NCBI GenBank assembly: GCA_963582065.1
Contig: CAUZRQ010000008.1
Span: 1 to 64,000, forward strand
Source of the DNA: UBA8437 sp963582065
Lineage (GTDB): Bacteria > Planctomycetota > Planctomycetia > Planctomycetales > Planctomycetaceae
Direction: 5' to 3'
Length of the DNA stretch: 64,000 nucleotides
Positions 1 through 9,688 of this stretch are shown here, piece after piece (the stretch's first letter is position 1; every line of letters starts with the position of its first letter). The notes beneath the pieces are model-generated. The model was not told the origin of the DNA. It saw only the letters and a program-made list of their open reading frames with translations, and ran no database searches. Position numbers and translations under genes: made by a program.

Positions 1-927
1 ATGGGTGCCTGGAGCCACTACGGCCTGGGCAGCGACAACCGCAACCTGCCCGGTTTCGTGGTGCTCAGCCACGGGGTCGTCCCCTGCGGCGGACTCGAGA
101 ACTACTCCAACGGCTTCCTGCCCGCCCTGCACCAGGCCACCATGTTTGCCGTCGACGGCCCCCCGGTCGAGAACCTCGTCCCGGCCGACAAGAACGCGCA
201 GGTGCAACTGGCCAAGCTGGCCCTGCTGAAGGGACGCGACCGGGCCTTTTCGCGGTCGCTGGGAGGCGACGACGCCATCGACTCGGCCATCCGCAATTAC
301 GAGCTGGCCTTCCGCATGCAGTCGATGATCCCCGACGTCCTGGACCTCTCCGGCGAGACCCGTGCCACCCAGGCGGCCTACGCCACCGATTCGAAGGGCA
401 AGTCACAGAGCCTGTTCGGGATCCAGTGCCTGCGGGCACGACGGCTGGTCGAATCGGGCGTGCGATTCGTCGAGATCACCTGTGCCCCGGGAGCCGCCAA
501 CGGGACCTGGGACCAGCACAGCAACCTGAAAAAGGGCCACGAGAAGAACTCGCTGGACACCGACCAGTCGATCACCGCCTTGATCAAGGACCTCAGGTCG
601 CGGGGCATGCTCGACGAGACGCTGGTCGTGTGGGCCGGGGAATTCGGCCGGACGCCTCACGCAACCGGCGACGATGGTCGCGACCATCACCCCGAGGGTT
701 TCACGGTCTGGATGGCCGGCGGCGGGGTGAAGGGCGGAACGGTCTTCGGCGAAACCGACGAGTTCGGCATGCACGCTGTCGAGAACGTCACGACGATCCA
801 CGACATGCACGCCACGATGCTGCACTTGGTGGGGCTGGACCACGAAAAACTGGTCTTCCGCTTCGGCGGCCGCGACATGAGCCTGACCGACGTGCACGGA
901 CGAGTGGTGCACGAGGTGCTGGCGTAG
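1..927 (+). CDS. DUF1501 domain protein, 5' end outside window
   Basis: This is the C-terminal 308 residues of a DUF1501 protein. The frame is already inside the domain at base 1, so the ATG there is internal and the N-terminus lies to the left. DUF1501 belongs to the alkaline phosphatase/sulfatase fold clan and its members are usually Tat-exported; the substrate is unknown. Visible family signatures are the WDQH segment, GEFGRTP near residue 215, GRDHHPEG near 227 and the WMAGGGVKGG turn, where metal-binding Asp/His residues normally sit. It resembles the genes at 3797-5248 and 39213-40694 in having the GVRFVEI and FTVWMAGGG segments. It converges on the PQQ-propeller gene with only 9 bases between stop codons. 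Family assignment is firm; function is unknown. Confidence 0.9.
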   Translation: MGAWSHYGLGSDNRNLPGFVVLSHGVVPCGGLENYSNGFLPALHQATMFAVDGPPVENLVPADKNAQVQLAKLALLKGRDRAFSRSLGGDDAIDSAIRNYELAFRMQSMIPDVLDLSGETRATQAAYATDSKGKSQSLFGIQCLRARRLVESGVRFVEITCAPGAANGTWDQHSNLKKGHEKNSLDTDQSITALIKDLRSRGMLDETLVVWAGEFGRTPHATGDDGRDHHPEGFTVWMAGGGVKGGTVFGETDEFGMHAVENVTTIHDMHATMLHLVGLDHEKLVFRFGGRDMSLTDVHGRVVHEVLA

Positions 928-936
928 GTCCGCAGA

Positions 937-2217
937 TCACTTCGCGATGTCGATGCAGGTGATCCGTTCGAGATCTCTCACGTAGAGCTTGCCGCGGGCC
1001 AGGGCCGGGGGCGTCCAGGCCCGCTTGCTGGCCAGCGCCTGGAAACGGCCCTTTTCGGTGTAGGCCTTCGCGGTCGCCTCGACCAGTGCCATCTCCCCCT
1101 TTTCGCCCAGGACGATCAGGTGCCCCTGGGCCGAGATCACGGCGCCCTTGCCGACGGTGCGGTTGGTCCAGAGGATCTTGCCGGTGGCCAGTTCCTGGCA
1201 ACGGAAGACGTTGTTGTCGAACCCGTAGAGGTATCCGTCGAGCAGCACGCAACTGTTGTAGTGGTTCTTCATCTGCTTGTTGGTGTAGATCTCCTTGCAA
1301 CCGACCTCGCCCGCTGACACCGTCAGGCGATAGGCCGAGCAGCGACCGGTGTTCCGCGAAGCGGACACGTACAGCGTGCGGGTCTTGGGTTCGAAGATCG
1401 GCGTGGCAATGTTCATGTCGTCGGTCGTCAGCCACTTGTGCTTCCACTGCACGCTGCCGTCCGAGGGCTTCAGCCCCACCAGCGACTTGCCGCACAACAC
1501 GACCAGGTGCGGCACCGGACCGTCATCACCGGGAATGTCGATACGGATCGGGGAGGAGTAGCCGGCCACATCGTCGTGGGTCTTCCAGATCACCTTCCCG
1601 TCGGCCTTGTCGAAGGCGACGATCGAGGCCTGCTTGGCACCGACGTTGACGATCAGCCTCTGGCCGTCGATCAGCGGAGTGGTCGAGACGCCCCAGCGGA
1701 TGTTCTTGGCACCGAACTGCTTGAGGACATTCGTCTGCCAGACGACCTTCCCGGACGCCTTCGACAGGCACAGCAGGTCGCCGCTGCCTCCCAGCGCGTA
1801 GACGCGATCGCCTTCGACGACCGGCGTCCCGCGAGGTCCGTTGCCGTAGGAGTTCTTGAAAGCGGTCCCGGAATGGACCTTCCAGAGCGTGGATCCGTCG
1901 CCGGCGTCGAGGCAAAAAACGTACTCGGCAGTCTCCTCGGCCCCCATCGTGAACAACCGGTCTCCGACAACGGTCATCGATGAGTAGCCGATACCCAGCA
2001 CGCGTTGCCAGATCCGCTTGGGCTTGGTGGTGGTCCAATCCAGCGAGAGGCCGGTTTGTCTCGAGATGCCGTCGCGTCGTGGACCACGCCAGTCGGGCCA
2101 GTCCTCCTGGACCGGCTTCGCCTTCGAATCGGCGGCGGTGACGACCGGATCGGGAACCGCCACCGTGGCAACCAGCAGGCAGAACACGGCGACGCAGAGC
2201 GGGGTGAGAATTTTCAT
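937..2217 (-). CDS. Secreted PQQ-like beta-propeller protein
   Basis: A 426-aa protein with a Sec signal peptide (hydrophobic CVAVFCLLVATVAV near residues 8-21). It is followed by the WPDWRGPRRDG motif that opens many planctomycete PQQ-like propellers, then repeated blades with YVFCLDAGDGSTLWK, LLCLSKASGKVVW and VGLKPSDGSVQWK patterns. Such repeats form an eight-bladed propeller as in BamB or quinoprotein dehydrogenases. No dehydrogenase catalytic signature was seen, so a binding or scaffold role is as likely as enzymatic activity. The frame stays open upstream to 2931, but that stretch is antisense-phase noise over the next gene; the start at 2217 is chosen because the signal peptide begins there. 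It is last in the 9688-937 minus-strand run, 89 bases after the DUF1501 gene. Confidence 0.88.
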   Translation of the reverse strand: MKILTPLCVAVFCLLVATVAVPDPVVTAADSKAKPVQEDWPDWRGPRRDGISRQTGLSLDWTTTKPKRIWQRVLGIGYSSMTVVGDRLFTMGAEETAEYVFCLDAGDGSTLWKVHSGTAFKNSYGNGPRGTPVVEGDRVYALGGSGDLLCLSKASGKVVWQTNVLKQFGAKNIRWGVSTTPLIDGQRLIVNVGAKQASIVAFDKADGKVIWKTHDDVAGYSSPIRIDIPGDDGPVPHLVVLCGKSLVGLKPSDGSVQWKHKWLTTDDMNIATPIFEPKTRTLYVSASRNTGRCSAYRLTVSAGEVGCKEIYTNKQMKNHYNSCVLLDGYLYGFDNNVFRCQELATGKILWTNRTVGKGAVISAQGHLIVLGEKGEMALVEATAKAYTEKGRFQALASKRAWTPPALARGKLYVRDLERITCIDIAK

Positions 2218-2306
2218 CGACAATGACTCGGCACGAACCAACAGGAAGACCCCCAATCGGGTGTGACGGTCCCATGGTAACGAGAAGAGCGTCACCGTCG
2301 AGTTGC

Positions 2307-3701
2307 TTAGAGCAACTCGCGAATCACCTCGCCCCGCTCCAGCAGAGGCCGCGTGCGGGTGGCACCGGCGATCGGCGTGAACCGCGGATCGATGCCGAGA
2401 TGGTGGTACATCGTGGCGACCACATCGTAGGGCCACAGCGGCCGATCGTGAGGCACCTCGCCCTTGGCATTGGACGACCCGATCACCTGGCCGTGGCGGT
2501 AGTTGCCGCCGGCCAGCATCACGCTCTGCACGTCCGCCCAGTGATCGCGTCCACCGTCCTTGTTGATCTTGGGCGTGCGGCCGAATTCGCCCCACACCAC
2601 CACCAGCACCTTCTTGTCCAACCCACGCTCGTGAAGATCGTTGATCAACGTGGTGACGGCCAGGTCCATCGGCGGGCTGGCGGTCTTGGTGTGAGCCTCG
2701 AGCGTCTTGTGGAAGTCCCACCCGGAGCTCGAAAGACCCACGCCGGGATCGATCAGGGTCACGAAGGTCACGCCCCGCTCGACCAACCGCCGAGCCAACA
2801 ACGCCGACTGGCCCGAGCGGTGATAGCCATATCGACGCCGGGTCGCCTCGTCCTCCTGTTCCAGGTCGAAGGCCGAACCGGTCTTCTCTCCGGCGACCAG
2901 GTTGAAGGCGCTGTCGTGAAAGGCCGACCACGACGCGGTGGCCACCGGATCGGCCTCGCCGCGGATCTTCTCGAACCGGGCCAGCAACTCGCGCCGCTGG
3001 ACGAAGTTCTTGCGGGACAGGCCCCCGGCCGGGGCCAGGCTGCGGACAACGAAGTCCTTGTCCTGGGCCGGCTGCTTCCCGTCACCGGTCCGCTTGATCA
3101 GGATCTCCATCGGGTTGAAACGCGCCGGCAGATAGGCACCCCGGTGAGGATACATCCGGTGCGGTCCCTGGTTGTCCAGCGGGTAGCCCATGAAGACGTA
3201 AGGCGGCATCCCCGGGTGGTTGGGTCCCCGGACCATCGACACCAGGCACCCGCTGCTGGCGTGACTCGACTTCTTGAACGGGTTGATCCCGTTGGCCTTC
3301 GCGTCGTGACCGGTCTGGCACCAGTGCATGCCGTGCTGGTGGTCGCTGTTGTCGTGGTGCACGCTGCGGATCAGCGTCACCTTGTCCATCAGCTTGGCGT
3401 GCAACGGCAGCGATTCGCAGATGAACGTGCCGGGCACATTGGTGGCGATCGGGTGGAACGGGCTGCGGATCCCCAGCGGAGCGTCCGGCTTGGGGTCGTA
3501 GGTTTCGTAGTGGCTGGCGGCTCCGTTGAGCCAGTACTGGATCACGGCGGTGTCACGGTCGACGGCGCTGAGGTCGATCACGCCGTCGCTGGCGACCGAC
3601 AGGCCGCCCATGCCGATACCCGCACCGGCACCCAGGCCGGCCCCGAGGAAGGCACGTCGTCCGACGCTGCTGCGGTAGTCCCGGCAACCACTTCCGCTCA
3701 T
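2307..3701 (-). CDS. DUF1501 domain protein, Tat-exported
   Basis: A 464-aa DUF1501 protein. The start at 3701 is preceded by GGGAGGA at good spacing. The N-terminus carries a Tat-like GRRAFLG motif followed by a glycine/alanine-rich segment (residues about 14-35). The core has QYWLNGAASHYETYDPKP (usual FLNGGPSQxDxFD), GWDFHKT, VVVWGEFGRTPKIN and GGRDHWADVQSVMLAGG, all in normal order. Length is normal for the family. A second DUF1501 gene lies upstream at 3797-5248 in the same orientation, 95 bases away. The protein probably acts outside the cytoplasm as part of the unit fed by the DUF1549/DUF1553 gene at 5251-8277. The enzymatic activity of DUF1501 proteins is not established. Confidence 0.92.
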   Translation of the reverse strand: MSGSGCRDYRSSVGRRAFLGAGLGAGAGIGMGGLSVASDGVIDLSAVDRDTAVIQYWLNGAASHYETYDPKPDAPLGIRSPFHPIATNVPGTFICESLPLHAKLMDKVTLIRSVHHDNSDHQHGMHWCQTGHDAKANGINPFKKSSHASSGCLVSMVRGPNHPGMPPYVFMGYPLDNQGPHRMYPHRGAYLPARFNPMEILIKRTGDGKQPAQDKDFVVRSLAPAGGLSRKNFVQRRELLARFEKIRGEADPVATASWSAFHDSAFNLVAGEKTGSAFDLEQEDEATRRRYGYHRSGQSALLARRLVERGVTFVTLIDPGVGLSSSGWDFHKTLEAHTKTASPPMDLAVTTLINDLHERGLDKKVLVVVWGEFGRTPKINKDGGRDHWADVQSVMLAGGNYRHGQVIGSSNAKGEVPHDRPLWPYDVVATMYHHLGIDPRFTPIAGATRTRPLLERGEVIRELL

Positions 3702-3796
3702 CGCGAATCCTCCCGGCCCCCATGACCGTGGTTTCCCTGTTCCTCTTATCGTCAGATCGTATCGCAGTGTCGTGTCTTTGTCCCGAGAGAAACGGG

Positions 3797-5248
3797 TCAG
3801 GCCAACACCTCCTGGATCACCCGCCTGGGTTGGACCCCGGTCAGCCGTTGATCGAGTCCCTCGTGAAGAAACGTCAGTCGTTCGTGGTCCAGGCCCAGCA
3901 GGTGCAGGATCGTGGCGTGGAGATCCGAGACGTGCAGGCGGCGTTCAACCGCCTGGAACCCGGTCTCATCGGTCGCCCCGATCCGCTGGCCGCCCTTCAC
4001 GCCCCCTCCGGCCAGCCACATGGTGAACCCGTAGTGGTTGTGGTCGCGGCCCGGCTTGTCCACACCCTCGCTGGTCGGTGTCCGGCCGAACTCGCCACCC
4101 CAGATCAACAGTGTCTGGTCCCACATCCCCTGCCGCTTCAGGTCGGCCATCAACGCCGCGATCGGCCGATCGATCTCGAACGCATGCCGACCATGATTGT
4201 CGGGAACGTCGACGTGGGCATCCCAGGAATCGGGACCGCCGCCGGAATACAGCTGCACGAACCGCACGCCCCGTTCGAGCAACCGGCGAGTCAACAGGCA
4301 CTGCCGACCGAAGTACTCGGTCCGCGTGTCGTTCAGACCGTAGAGCTTCTGGATCGACTCGGGCTCGGAATCGACATCGACCGCCTCGGTCGCCTCGGTC
4401 TGCATCCGGTAGGCCAGTTCGTATGAGGCGATGCGGGCGGCCAATTCCGAGCTGCCTCCCCGCAACTCGAGGTTCTCGCGGTTGAGCTGGTTGAGCAGGT
4501 CGAGGCTGCGACGCTGGGTGCCGGCACCGATGCCGTCGGGCCGCTTGAGGTTGAGCACCGGGGCGCCCTGGCTGCGGAACAGCGTTCCCTGGTACCGGGC
4601 GGGCATGAACCCGCTGCTCCAGGCACCTGCCCCGCCGCGGGGACCTCCGCGATGATCGGTCATCACGACGTAGCTGGGCAGGTTGTCGTTGAGATTGCCC
4701 AGTCCGTAGCCGAGCCAGCTGCCCAGGCTCGGGCGACCGACCACGATGCTGCCCGAGTTCATCTGCAGGATCCCGGGACTGTGCGTGGGGGTCTCGGCAT
4801 ACATCGAGTTGATCACGCAGAGATCGTCGGCGAACTGGCCGACGTGGGGAAACAGGCTGCTGACCATCAGGCCGCTGTCACCGTACGGTCGGAAGGGAAA
4901 GGCCGACGGGGCCAGCTTGCCGATGGCCCGCCCGTTGGACCCGATCTGCAACCCCCCGTCGAAACTCTTGCCCCGGTACTTCTCGAGCGCCGGCTTGTGA
5001 TCGAACGTGTCGACCTGGCTGGGTCCGCCGTTGAGAAAGAAGAACACGACCTGCTTGACGGTCGAGGAGAAGTGCGGCGACTTCTGGCCTGACGGCCCGG
5101 ACCCCGTGGCGGCCGACTCGGCCTCGCGGCTCATCAGGTCCACCAGCGGCAACGCGGCGAATCCGCCACCCCACTGCCAGAGAAACTCACGGCGGGTGTT
5201 GCCGCAGGGAGCCTGGTTGGGAACGAACTCGGTCGATGTGAATGTCAT
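3797..5248 (-). CDS. DUF1501 domain protein
   Basis: A 483-aa DUF1501 protein. Residues 19-40 contain the Tat-like TRREFLWQWGGG motif. The family core is complete: VFFFLNGGPSQVDTFDHKP near residue 68, WDAHVDVPDNH, LLIWGGEFGRTPTSEG, GRDHNHYGFTMWLAGGGVKGG and a C-terminal HATILHLLGLDHERLT segment. It begins only 2 bases after the stop of the DUF1549/DUF1553 gene (5251-8277). The two are therefore almost certainly cotranscribed and perhaps translationally coupled, as this pair is in many planctomycete genomes. No ribosome-binding site is needed or seen, in line with coupling. Function unknown. Confidence 0.93.
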   Translation of the reverse strand: MTFTSTEFVPNQAPCGNTRREFLWQWGGGFAALPLVDLMSREAESAATGSGPSGQKSPHFSSTVKQVVFFFLNGGPSQVDTFDHKPALEKYRGKSFDGGLQIGSNGRAIGKLAPSAFPFRPYGDSGLMVSSLFPHVGQFADDLCVINSMYAETPTHSPGILQMNSGSIVVGRPSLGSWLGYGLGNLNDNLPSYVVMTDHRGGPRGGAGAWSSGFMPARYQGTLFRSQGAPVLNLKRPDGIGAGTQRRSLDLLNQLNRENLELRGGSSELAARIASYELAYRMQTEATEAVDVDSEPESIQKLYGLNDTRTEYFGRQCLLTRRLLERGVRFVQLYSGGGPDSWDAHVDVPDNHGRHAFEIDRPIAALMADLKRQGMWDQTLLIWGGEFGRTPTSEGVDKPGRDHNHYGFTMWLAGGGVKGGQRIGATDETGFQAVERRLHVSDLHATILHLLGLDHERLTFLHEGLDQRLTGVQPRRVIQEVLA

Positions 5249-5250
5249 GG

Positions 5251-8200
5251 CTAGTCGGCGTATACAAATTCGTTGAGATTGAGAATCACGCGGCAGACCT
5301 GGACCAGCGCCTGGCGACGGGCGGCGGCGACCGTCAGCGGCTCGCGGGGCTCGACCGGATCGACCACGCCGTACTTGCTCCCCAGACGCCTCCAGGCCGA
5401 CACCAGTTCCGCCTCGGTCAGAGCCCGATCCCAGACGAGCAACTCGGCCACCAGGCCGTTCCAGTACTCGCTATCTAGTGTTCCCTGCCGGCCGATCGTC
5501 CAGCCGGTACCCAGTTTCCGCGTGGGCAACGGAGAACCCAGCTGGTCCAGCAGGCGGTTGTTCTGGAAGACCCGGGCGTTGCTCGACTCGGCGACCCCGG
5601 TGAGCAGGAACGGCGAGGCGGGCTTGGTGACTGCGAGTTTGTCGCGGAGAGCAAAGGCATCGGTCAGGCGGACGGTGCGGAGTCCCTTGGGACCGGCGGT
5701 GGTCCCCAAGAAAATCGATGTCGTGCTGTTGCCGCGTCCCCCGTCCCAGTTCCCGACCAGGTTGCGGTGCGGTCCCGGCTGTCCACCCGCAGGACGGTCG
5801 GTCACCACGGCGATGATGGTGAACTGCTGACCGGTCACCGGCGGCTTGTCGAGTCCGAACCAGTCCTTGCCTTCGAAGTTGATGGCCGGGTGTTTGCCGA
5901 TCGCCTGGTCGGCCACCAGCGGATCTCCGTGACCGGTCGCCACCAGAAATCCCACCCGGCTGGCCCACCGGGACACGTGCTGTTGCTTGTCGAGCGTCAC
6001 GCCGTGCGAGGCATCCAGCCACAGGGTCAGTCCCGTCTCGGTGATCTCACCAACCGGCCCCGTCGCCCGGCCCCCGTTCGTCTCTCGCTCAAAACGCCGA
6101 TGATCCTCGGCCAGCAACAACAGGGACTCGCTGGCCAGGAATCCCAACAGGCTGGCCCGTTCTCCTCGAGTCGGTTTGCGGCCCAAAGCGAGGCGGAAAC
6201 CATGATCGAGTTGATCACCGGGCGATGAGCCCACCTCGGCGATGATCCGATCGGCGAAATGCCGCGACTGCCGGTTGACGAACTCGCCGTTGAACAGCTC
6301 CAGCGCCTGCGGCGCCACCGTTGTCACCTCGCGGCGATCGGCACTGCGAGCCGTGTCACAGAAATCGAGCGTCTCGAGGAAGGGGATGATCAGTGTGCGT
6401 TTCAGGAACGAGTAGATCGTCCGCCGAGACGCGTCGATCTCGTTGAACGGCTGCCAGACACCGGCGGGGTTGTAGCCGCTGCGCAAGGCGTCCTTGGGGA
6501 TGAAGGGGTACATCGGGGCACCGTAGAGGCGGTCGTTGAGCCGACCACTGACGGCCAGCATCGAGTCCCGGATCGCCTCGACCTCCAGACGCCGCACCGG
6601 GAAGTGCGACAGCATCAGGTTGTCACCGTCCTTCTCGGCGTTGGCCGCTGTCGCCCGCTTGCTGGTGGCGTAGGTGCGGCTGGTCATGATCAGCCGGTGC
6701 AGCGTCTTCAAGGAATAGCCGGCCTCCTCACCGAACCAGTCGGCCAACCAGTCGAGCAGTTCGGGGTGAGTCGGCAAGCTGCCTCGGACGCCGAAATCGT
6801 TGGACGTGCGGACCAACCCGGTCCCGAAGTGGTACTGCCAGATCCGGTTGACGATCACCCGCCTGGTCAACGGGTTGTCGTCGGACATGATCCAACGGGC
6901 CAGAGAAATGCGGCGTCGGCTGGTGAACTTGTCGGCCGCGTCGAAGGCCGGCTGCTTCTCGACCAGGGCCGCCGGCACTGCGGCGGAGACCTCGACGCCC
7001 GGCTCATTCGGGTTGCCCCGTTCCAACAGGTGGGTCACCGGCGGTGTCGGTGAAGGTTCGAAGAAGAAATAGCCCTGCGGCTGGGACTTCAGATCCTTGC
7101 CGGCCAGCTGAACCGGCGGCAGCGCCGCCCGGGCCAACTCGGACCGCCCCTTGTGCTCGCGTTTCAGCCCACGGAAGACGGCGACCATCGAGTAGTAGTC
7201 CCTGGCCGTCAGCGGGTCGAATTTGTGGTCGTGGCACCGCGCACAGCCCATTGTCAGTCCGAGAAAGACCTGCGACGTGGTACTGACCATGTCGTCAAGC
7301 TCGTTGAACAGTTCGGCAATCACCTCGCTCTTCTGAACGCTCGCCCCCCGTTCGGCGTCCCATGGTCCGACCCGGTGAAACCCGGTGGCCAGGACCGTCT
7401 CGGTTGTCGCCCCGGCGATCTCGTCTCCAGCCAGTTGTTCGGTCACGAACCGGTCGTAGGGTCGGTCGGAGTTGAGTGCTCCGATCACCCAGTCCCGGTA
7501 CTTCCAGGCCAGCGGCTTGACCCCGTCGACCTCGTACCCGTTGGTGTCGGCGTATCGCACCAGGTCCAGCCAGTGTCGACCCCAGCGTTCGCCGTAGTGC
7601 GGGTTGGCCAGCAACCGGTCGACCACTCGTGCGAAGGCCTCGGGCGACCCGTCGGCCACGAAGCCGTCGACCACCTCCGGCACCGGTGGCAGGCCGAGCA
7701 GATCGAGCGACGCACGACGGACCAGGTGCCGTGGTCGAGCCCGCGGCGAGGGAGTCATCTCGCGGGCATCGAGCTGGGCCAGGATGAAGCTGTCGACGGG
7801 GTTTTGCACCCATGTCGGATCCTGGACCGCGGGGATCTTCGGGCGGCGGATCGGTCTCAGGGACCACAGGCTGAGCCGATCGGCCTGGTCGTCGATCCCG
7901 TCGGGCCACGCCGCCCCCTGGTTGATCCACTCGGTGATCACGCGGATCTCGTCGGGACGCAGCGCCCGTCCTTCACCCTCGGGCGGCATCCTCGAATCTC
8001 CGGGGCCACGCCCTCGGATCATCTGCACCAGCAGGCTGGCCGCAGCCTTGCCCGCCACGATCGCCTTGCCGGTTTCGCCACCCTTGAAGGCCAGCGGCTT
8101 GCGGTCCAGCCGCAATTCGCCCTCTGTGTTCTTGGCACCGTGGCAACGGAAACAGTGGGCCTTGAAGATCGGCCGCACGTCTCTCAGGAAAGCCGGTTCG

Positions 8201-8277
8201 GCGGCATCGACACCCCCGGTCGCACCGACCATCAACAGGGCCAGCAGGCCCCAACCAGGCAGGTTCCGTACCATCAT
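5251..8277 (-). CDS. PSCyt1-DUF1549-DUF1553 planctomycete cytochrome with LamG-like insert
   Basis: A protein of about 1008 aa with a signal peptide (GWGLLALLMVGATGGVDA). The PSCyt1 heme c motif CFRCH is at residues 42-46, and DUF1549 follows, with ERWGRHWLDLVRYADTNGYE and a second motif, CARCHDHKFD, near 343. DUF1553 comes next (LARWIMSDDNPLTRRVIVNRIWQYHFG, RRLEVEAIRDSMLAVSGRLN). Near residues 745-967 a concanavalin-like/LamG segment begins at GLTLWLDASHGV and ends at GSKYGVVDP. After it the DUF1553 tail resumes with the diagnostic VCRVILNLNEFVY ending, so the LamG unit is inserted inside DUF1553. The heme motifs suggest an exported electron-transfer protein, but catalysis is unproven. The start at 8277 (or 8274) was chosen because the signal peptide begins there; the 63 codons upstream are basic and low-complexity. 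Confidence 0.9.
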   Translation of the reverse strand: MMVRNLPGWGLLALLMVGATGGVDAAEPAFLRDVRPIFKAHCFRCHGAKNTEGELRLDRKPLAFKGGETGKAIVAGKAAASLLVQMIRGRGPGDSRMPPEGEGRALRPDEIRVITEWINQGAAWPDGIDDQADRLSLWSLRPIRRPKIPAVQDPTWVQNPVDSFILAQLDAREMTPSPRARPRHLVRRASLDLLGLPPVPEVVDGFVADGSPEAFARVVDRLLANPHYGERWGRHWLDLVRYADTNGYEVDGVKPLAWKYRDWVIGALNSDRPYDRFVTEQLAGDEIAGATTETVLATGFHRVGPWDAERGASVQKSEVIAELFNELDDMVSTTSQVFLGLTMGCARCHDHKFDPLTARDYYSMVAVFRGLKREHKGRSELARAALPPVQLAGKDLKSQPQGYFFFEPSPTPPVTHLLERGNPNEPGVEVSAAVPAALVEKQPAFDAADKFTSRRRISLARWIMSDDNPLTRRVIVNRIWQYHFGTGLVRTSNDFGVRGSLPTHPELLDWLADWFGEEAGYSLKTLHRLIMTSRTYATSKRATAANAEKDGDNLMLSHFPVRRLEVEAIRDSMLAVSGRLNDRLYGAPMYPFIPKDALRSGYNPAGVWQPFNEIDASRRTIYSFLKRTLIIPFLETLDFCDTARSADRREVTTVAPQALELFNGEFVNRQSRHFADRIIAEVGSSPGDQLDHGFRLALGRKPTRGERASLLGFLASESLLLLAEDHRRFERETNGGRATGPVGEITETGLTLWLDASHGVTLDKQQHVSRWASRVGFLVATGHGDPLVADQAIGKHPAINFEGKDWFGLDKPPVTGQQFTIIAVVTDRPAGGQPGPHRNLVGNWDGGRGNSTTSIFLGTTAGPKGLRTVRLTDAFALRDKLAVTKPASPFLLTGVAESSNARVFQNNRLLDQLGSPLPTRKLGTGWTIGRQGTLDSEYWNGLVAELLVWDRALTEAELVSAWRRLGSKYGVVDPVEPREPLTVAAARRQALVQVCRVILNLNEFVYAD

Positions 8278-8350
8278 CCCCAGGACCACCTCGCCAGTTG
8301 TTCTGTTCCCACCCGCCGATGATACCACGCGGGCGGTCTGGACGTCGGCC

Positions 8351-9688
8351 TCACGCCGCGCCGTCGAAGTGCTCGGTGCGGAAGACCGCCTCCTGGATCG
8401 AGAGGTACTCGTCGCGAGACATTCCCGGCGTGAACTCCTCGAGCACCTTCCGCCCCGTGCCGGCATCGTCGGCCAGCAGGTCGACGGCCATCATCGCCAG
8501 CATCTTGGCCGGCGAGACGTACCCGTTGTCGGTGTCGGCGATGTGCCAGTCGACGCTGTGCGGCTCGCCGTGGGCCCCGGCCATCACCGGGTGCAGCACC
8601 GGCATCAGCTGGCTCAGGTCGCCGGCGTCGGTCGAACCGCCGCCGTGGGGATAGTCGCGGTAACCGTCCTCGTCGAAGATCGTCGCTGCGTTGCGGCGGA
8701 ACAGGTCGCGGAGATTGGCGTCGTTGTTCAACGGCAGGTTGCCCGGAACCGTATCGATCTCGACCCGGCACCGCATCGCCATCGCCGCGCCCTTCAGGCA
8801 GGCGTCCACCCGAGCCGCCGCGTCCTGGATCGCCTCGGCCGTCTTGGCCCGAACGTAGGTCTCGAGCCGGACTTCCGAGGGGATCACGTTCACCAGGTCG
8901 CCCCCCTTGGTCACGATCGGGTGCACCCGCACGCAATCCTCGTCACGGAACGTCTCACGATGCGAGTTGATCCCGGAGAGGGCCAGTTGCGCAGCGTACA
9001 ACGCGTTGACTCCCTGCTCGGGAGCACCGCCGGCATGAGCCGCCACGCCGCGAAAGGTGACCGTCTTGGCCAGGAATCCGTTGGATGAGATTCCCACGCC
9101 GTGCGTCCCATCCTCGCGGGCCGGGCTCTTGGTGTGGATCATCACGGCCATGTCGACATCGTCGAAATGCCCCAGCTTGATCAGTTCCTGCTTCCCGCAC
9201 AGAAACGACGTCTTCCCCTCGCGGACCAGTCCCAACCGGTAGTCGATCTCGACGTACTCCTCGGCCGGCACCGCCAGGAAGACAATGTTGCCGGCCAGTT
9301 CCTGGGCAATGCCCGAGGCCTGCAGTCCCACCGCGGCACCCATCAGGCCGGCGATCTGGGCATTGTGTCCGCAGGCATGAGCGGCCTGGGTGTCGGGATT
9401 GGCCCGGGGGTGGCCCGGAACCTGCAAGGCGTCCAGTTCACCCATCAGGGCCACGGTCGGTCCCGGCTGGCCGCCGCGGATCACCGCCTTGACACCCGTC
9501 AGTCCCAGCCCGCTGTCGAACTCCAACCCCAGATCGCTGAAGACCTCCTGCACTTTCTCGGCGGTGCGGTGCTCCTTGAACCCCAGTTCGGGGTCATCCA
9601 TGATCGCCTCACCCACGCCGATGATCCGCTCGCGATTTTCTTCGATCGACTGGCAGACGGATTCCTTCAATGCTCCGGCGGTCGTCAC
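8351..9688 (-). CDS. M20 family amidohydrolase/peptidase
   Basis: A 445-aa zinc-dependent amidohydrolase of the M20 (AbgB / aminoacylase / indole-acetyl-amino-acid hydrolase) group. The metal-binding motif ACGHN is at residues 105-109 and the catalytic PAEEY at 141-145. The dimerisation-domain signature VAAHAGGAPEQGVNAL and a C-terminal GGGSTDAGDLS follow. Such enzymes cleave the amide bond of N-acyl or aminobenzoyl amino acids in the cytoplasm; no signal peptide is present. The gene starts with GTG at 9688, with GGAG nine bases upstream. It is followed by the cytochrome gene after 73 bases and may or may not share its transcript. The exact substrate cannot be told from sequence. Confidence 0.92.
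   Translation of the reverse strand: MTTAGALKESVCQSIEENRERIIGVGEAIMDDPELGFKEHRTAEKVQEVFSDLGLEFDSGLGLTGVKAVIRGGQPGPTVALMGELDALQVPGHPRANPDTQAAHACGHNAQIAGLMGAAVGLQASGIAQELAGNIVFLAVPAEEYVEIDYRLGLVREGKTSFLCGKQELIKLGHFDDVDMAVMIHTKSPAREDGTHGVGISSNGFLAKTVTFRGVAAHAGGAPEQGVNALYAAQLALSGINSHRETFRDEDCVRVHPIVTKGGDLVNVIPSEVRLETYVRAKTAEAIQDAAARVDACLKGAAMAMRCRVEIDTVPGNLPLNNDANLRDLFRRNAATIFDEDGYRDYPHGGGSTDAGDLSQLMPVLHPVMAGAHGEPHSVDWHIADTDNGYVSPAKMLAMMAVDLLADDAGTGRKVLEEFTPGMSRDEYLSIQEAVFRTEHFDGAA

Noticed and set aside
1..3. ATG at base 1 as a true start codon
   Set aside because: The encoded protein begins in the middle of the DUF1501 domain, so the gene is cut by the window edge and not a short version.
2218..2931. 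N-terminal extension of the PQQ-propeller protein
   Set aside because: The extension is Arg/Gly-rich nonsense overlapping the DUF1501 gene in another frame; a proper signal peptide begins at 2217.
2223..3725. 500-codon plus-strand frame opposite a DUF1501 gene
   Set aside because: It is an antisense shadow: it covers the DUF1501 gene exactly, has no recognisable domain and no ribosome-binding site.
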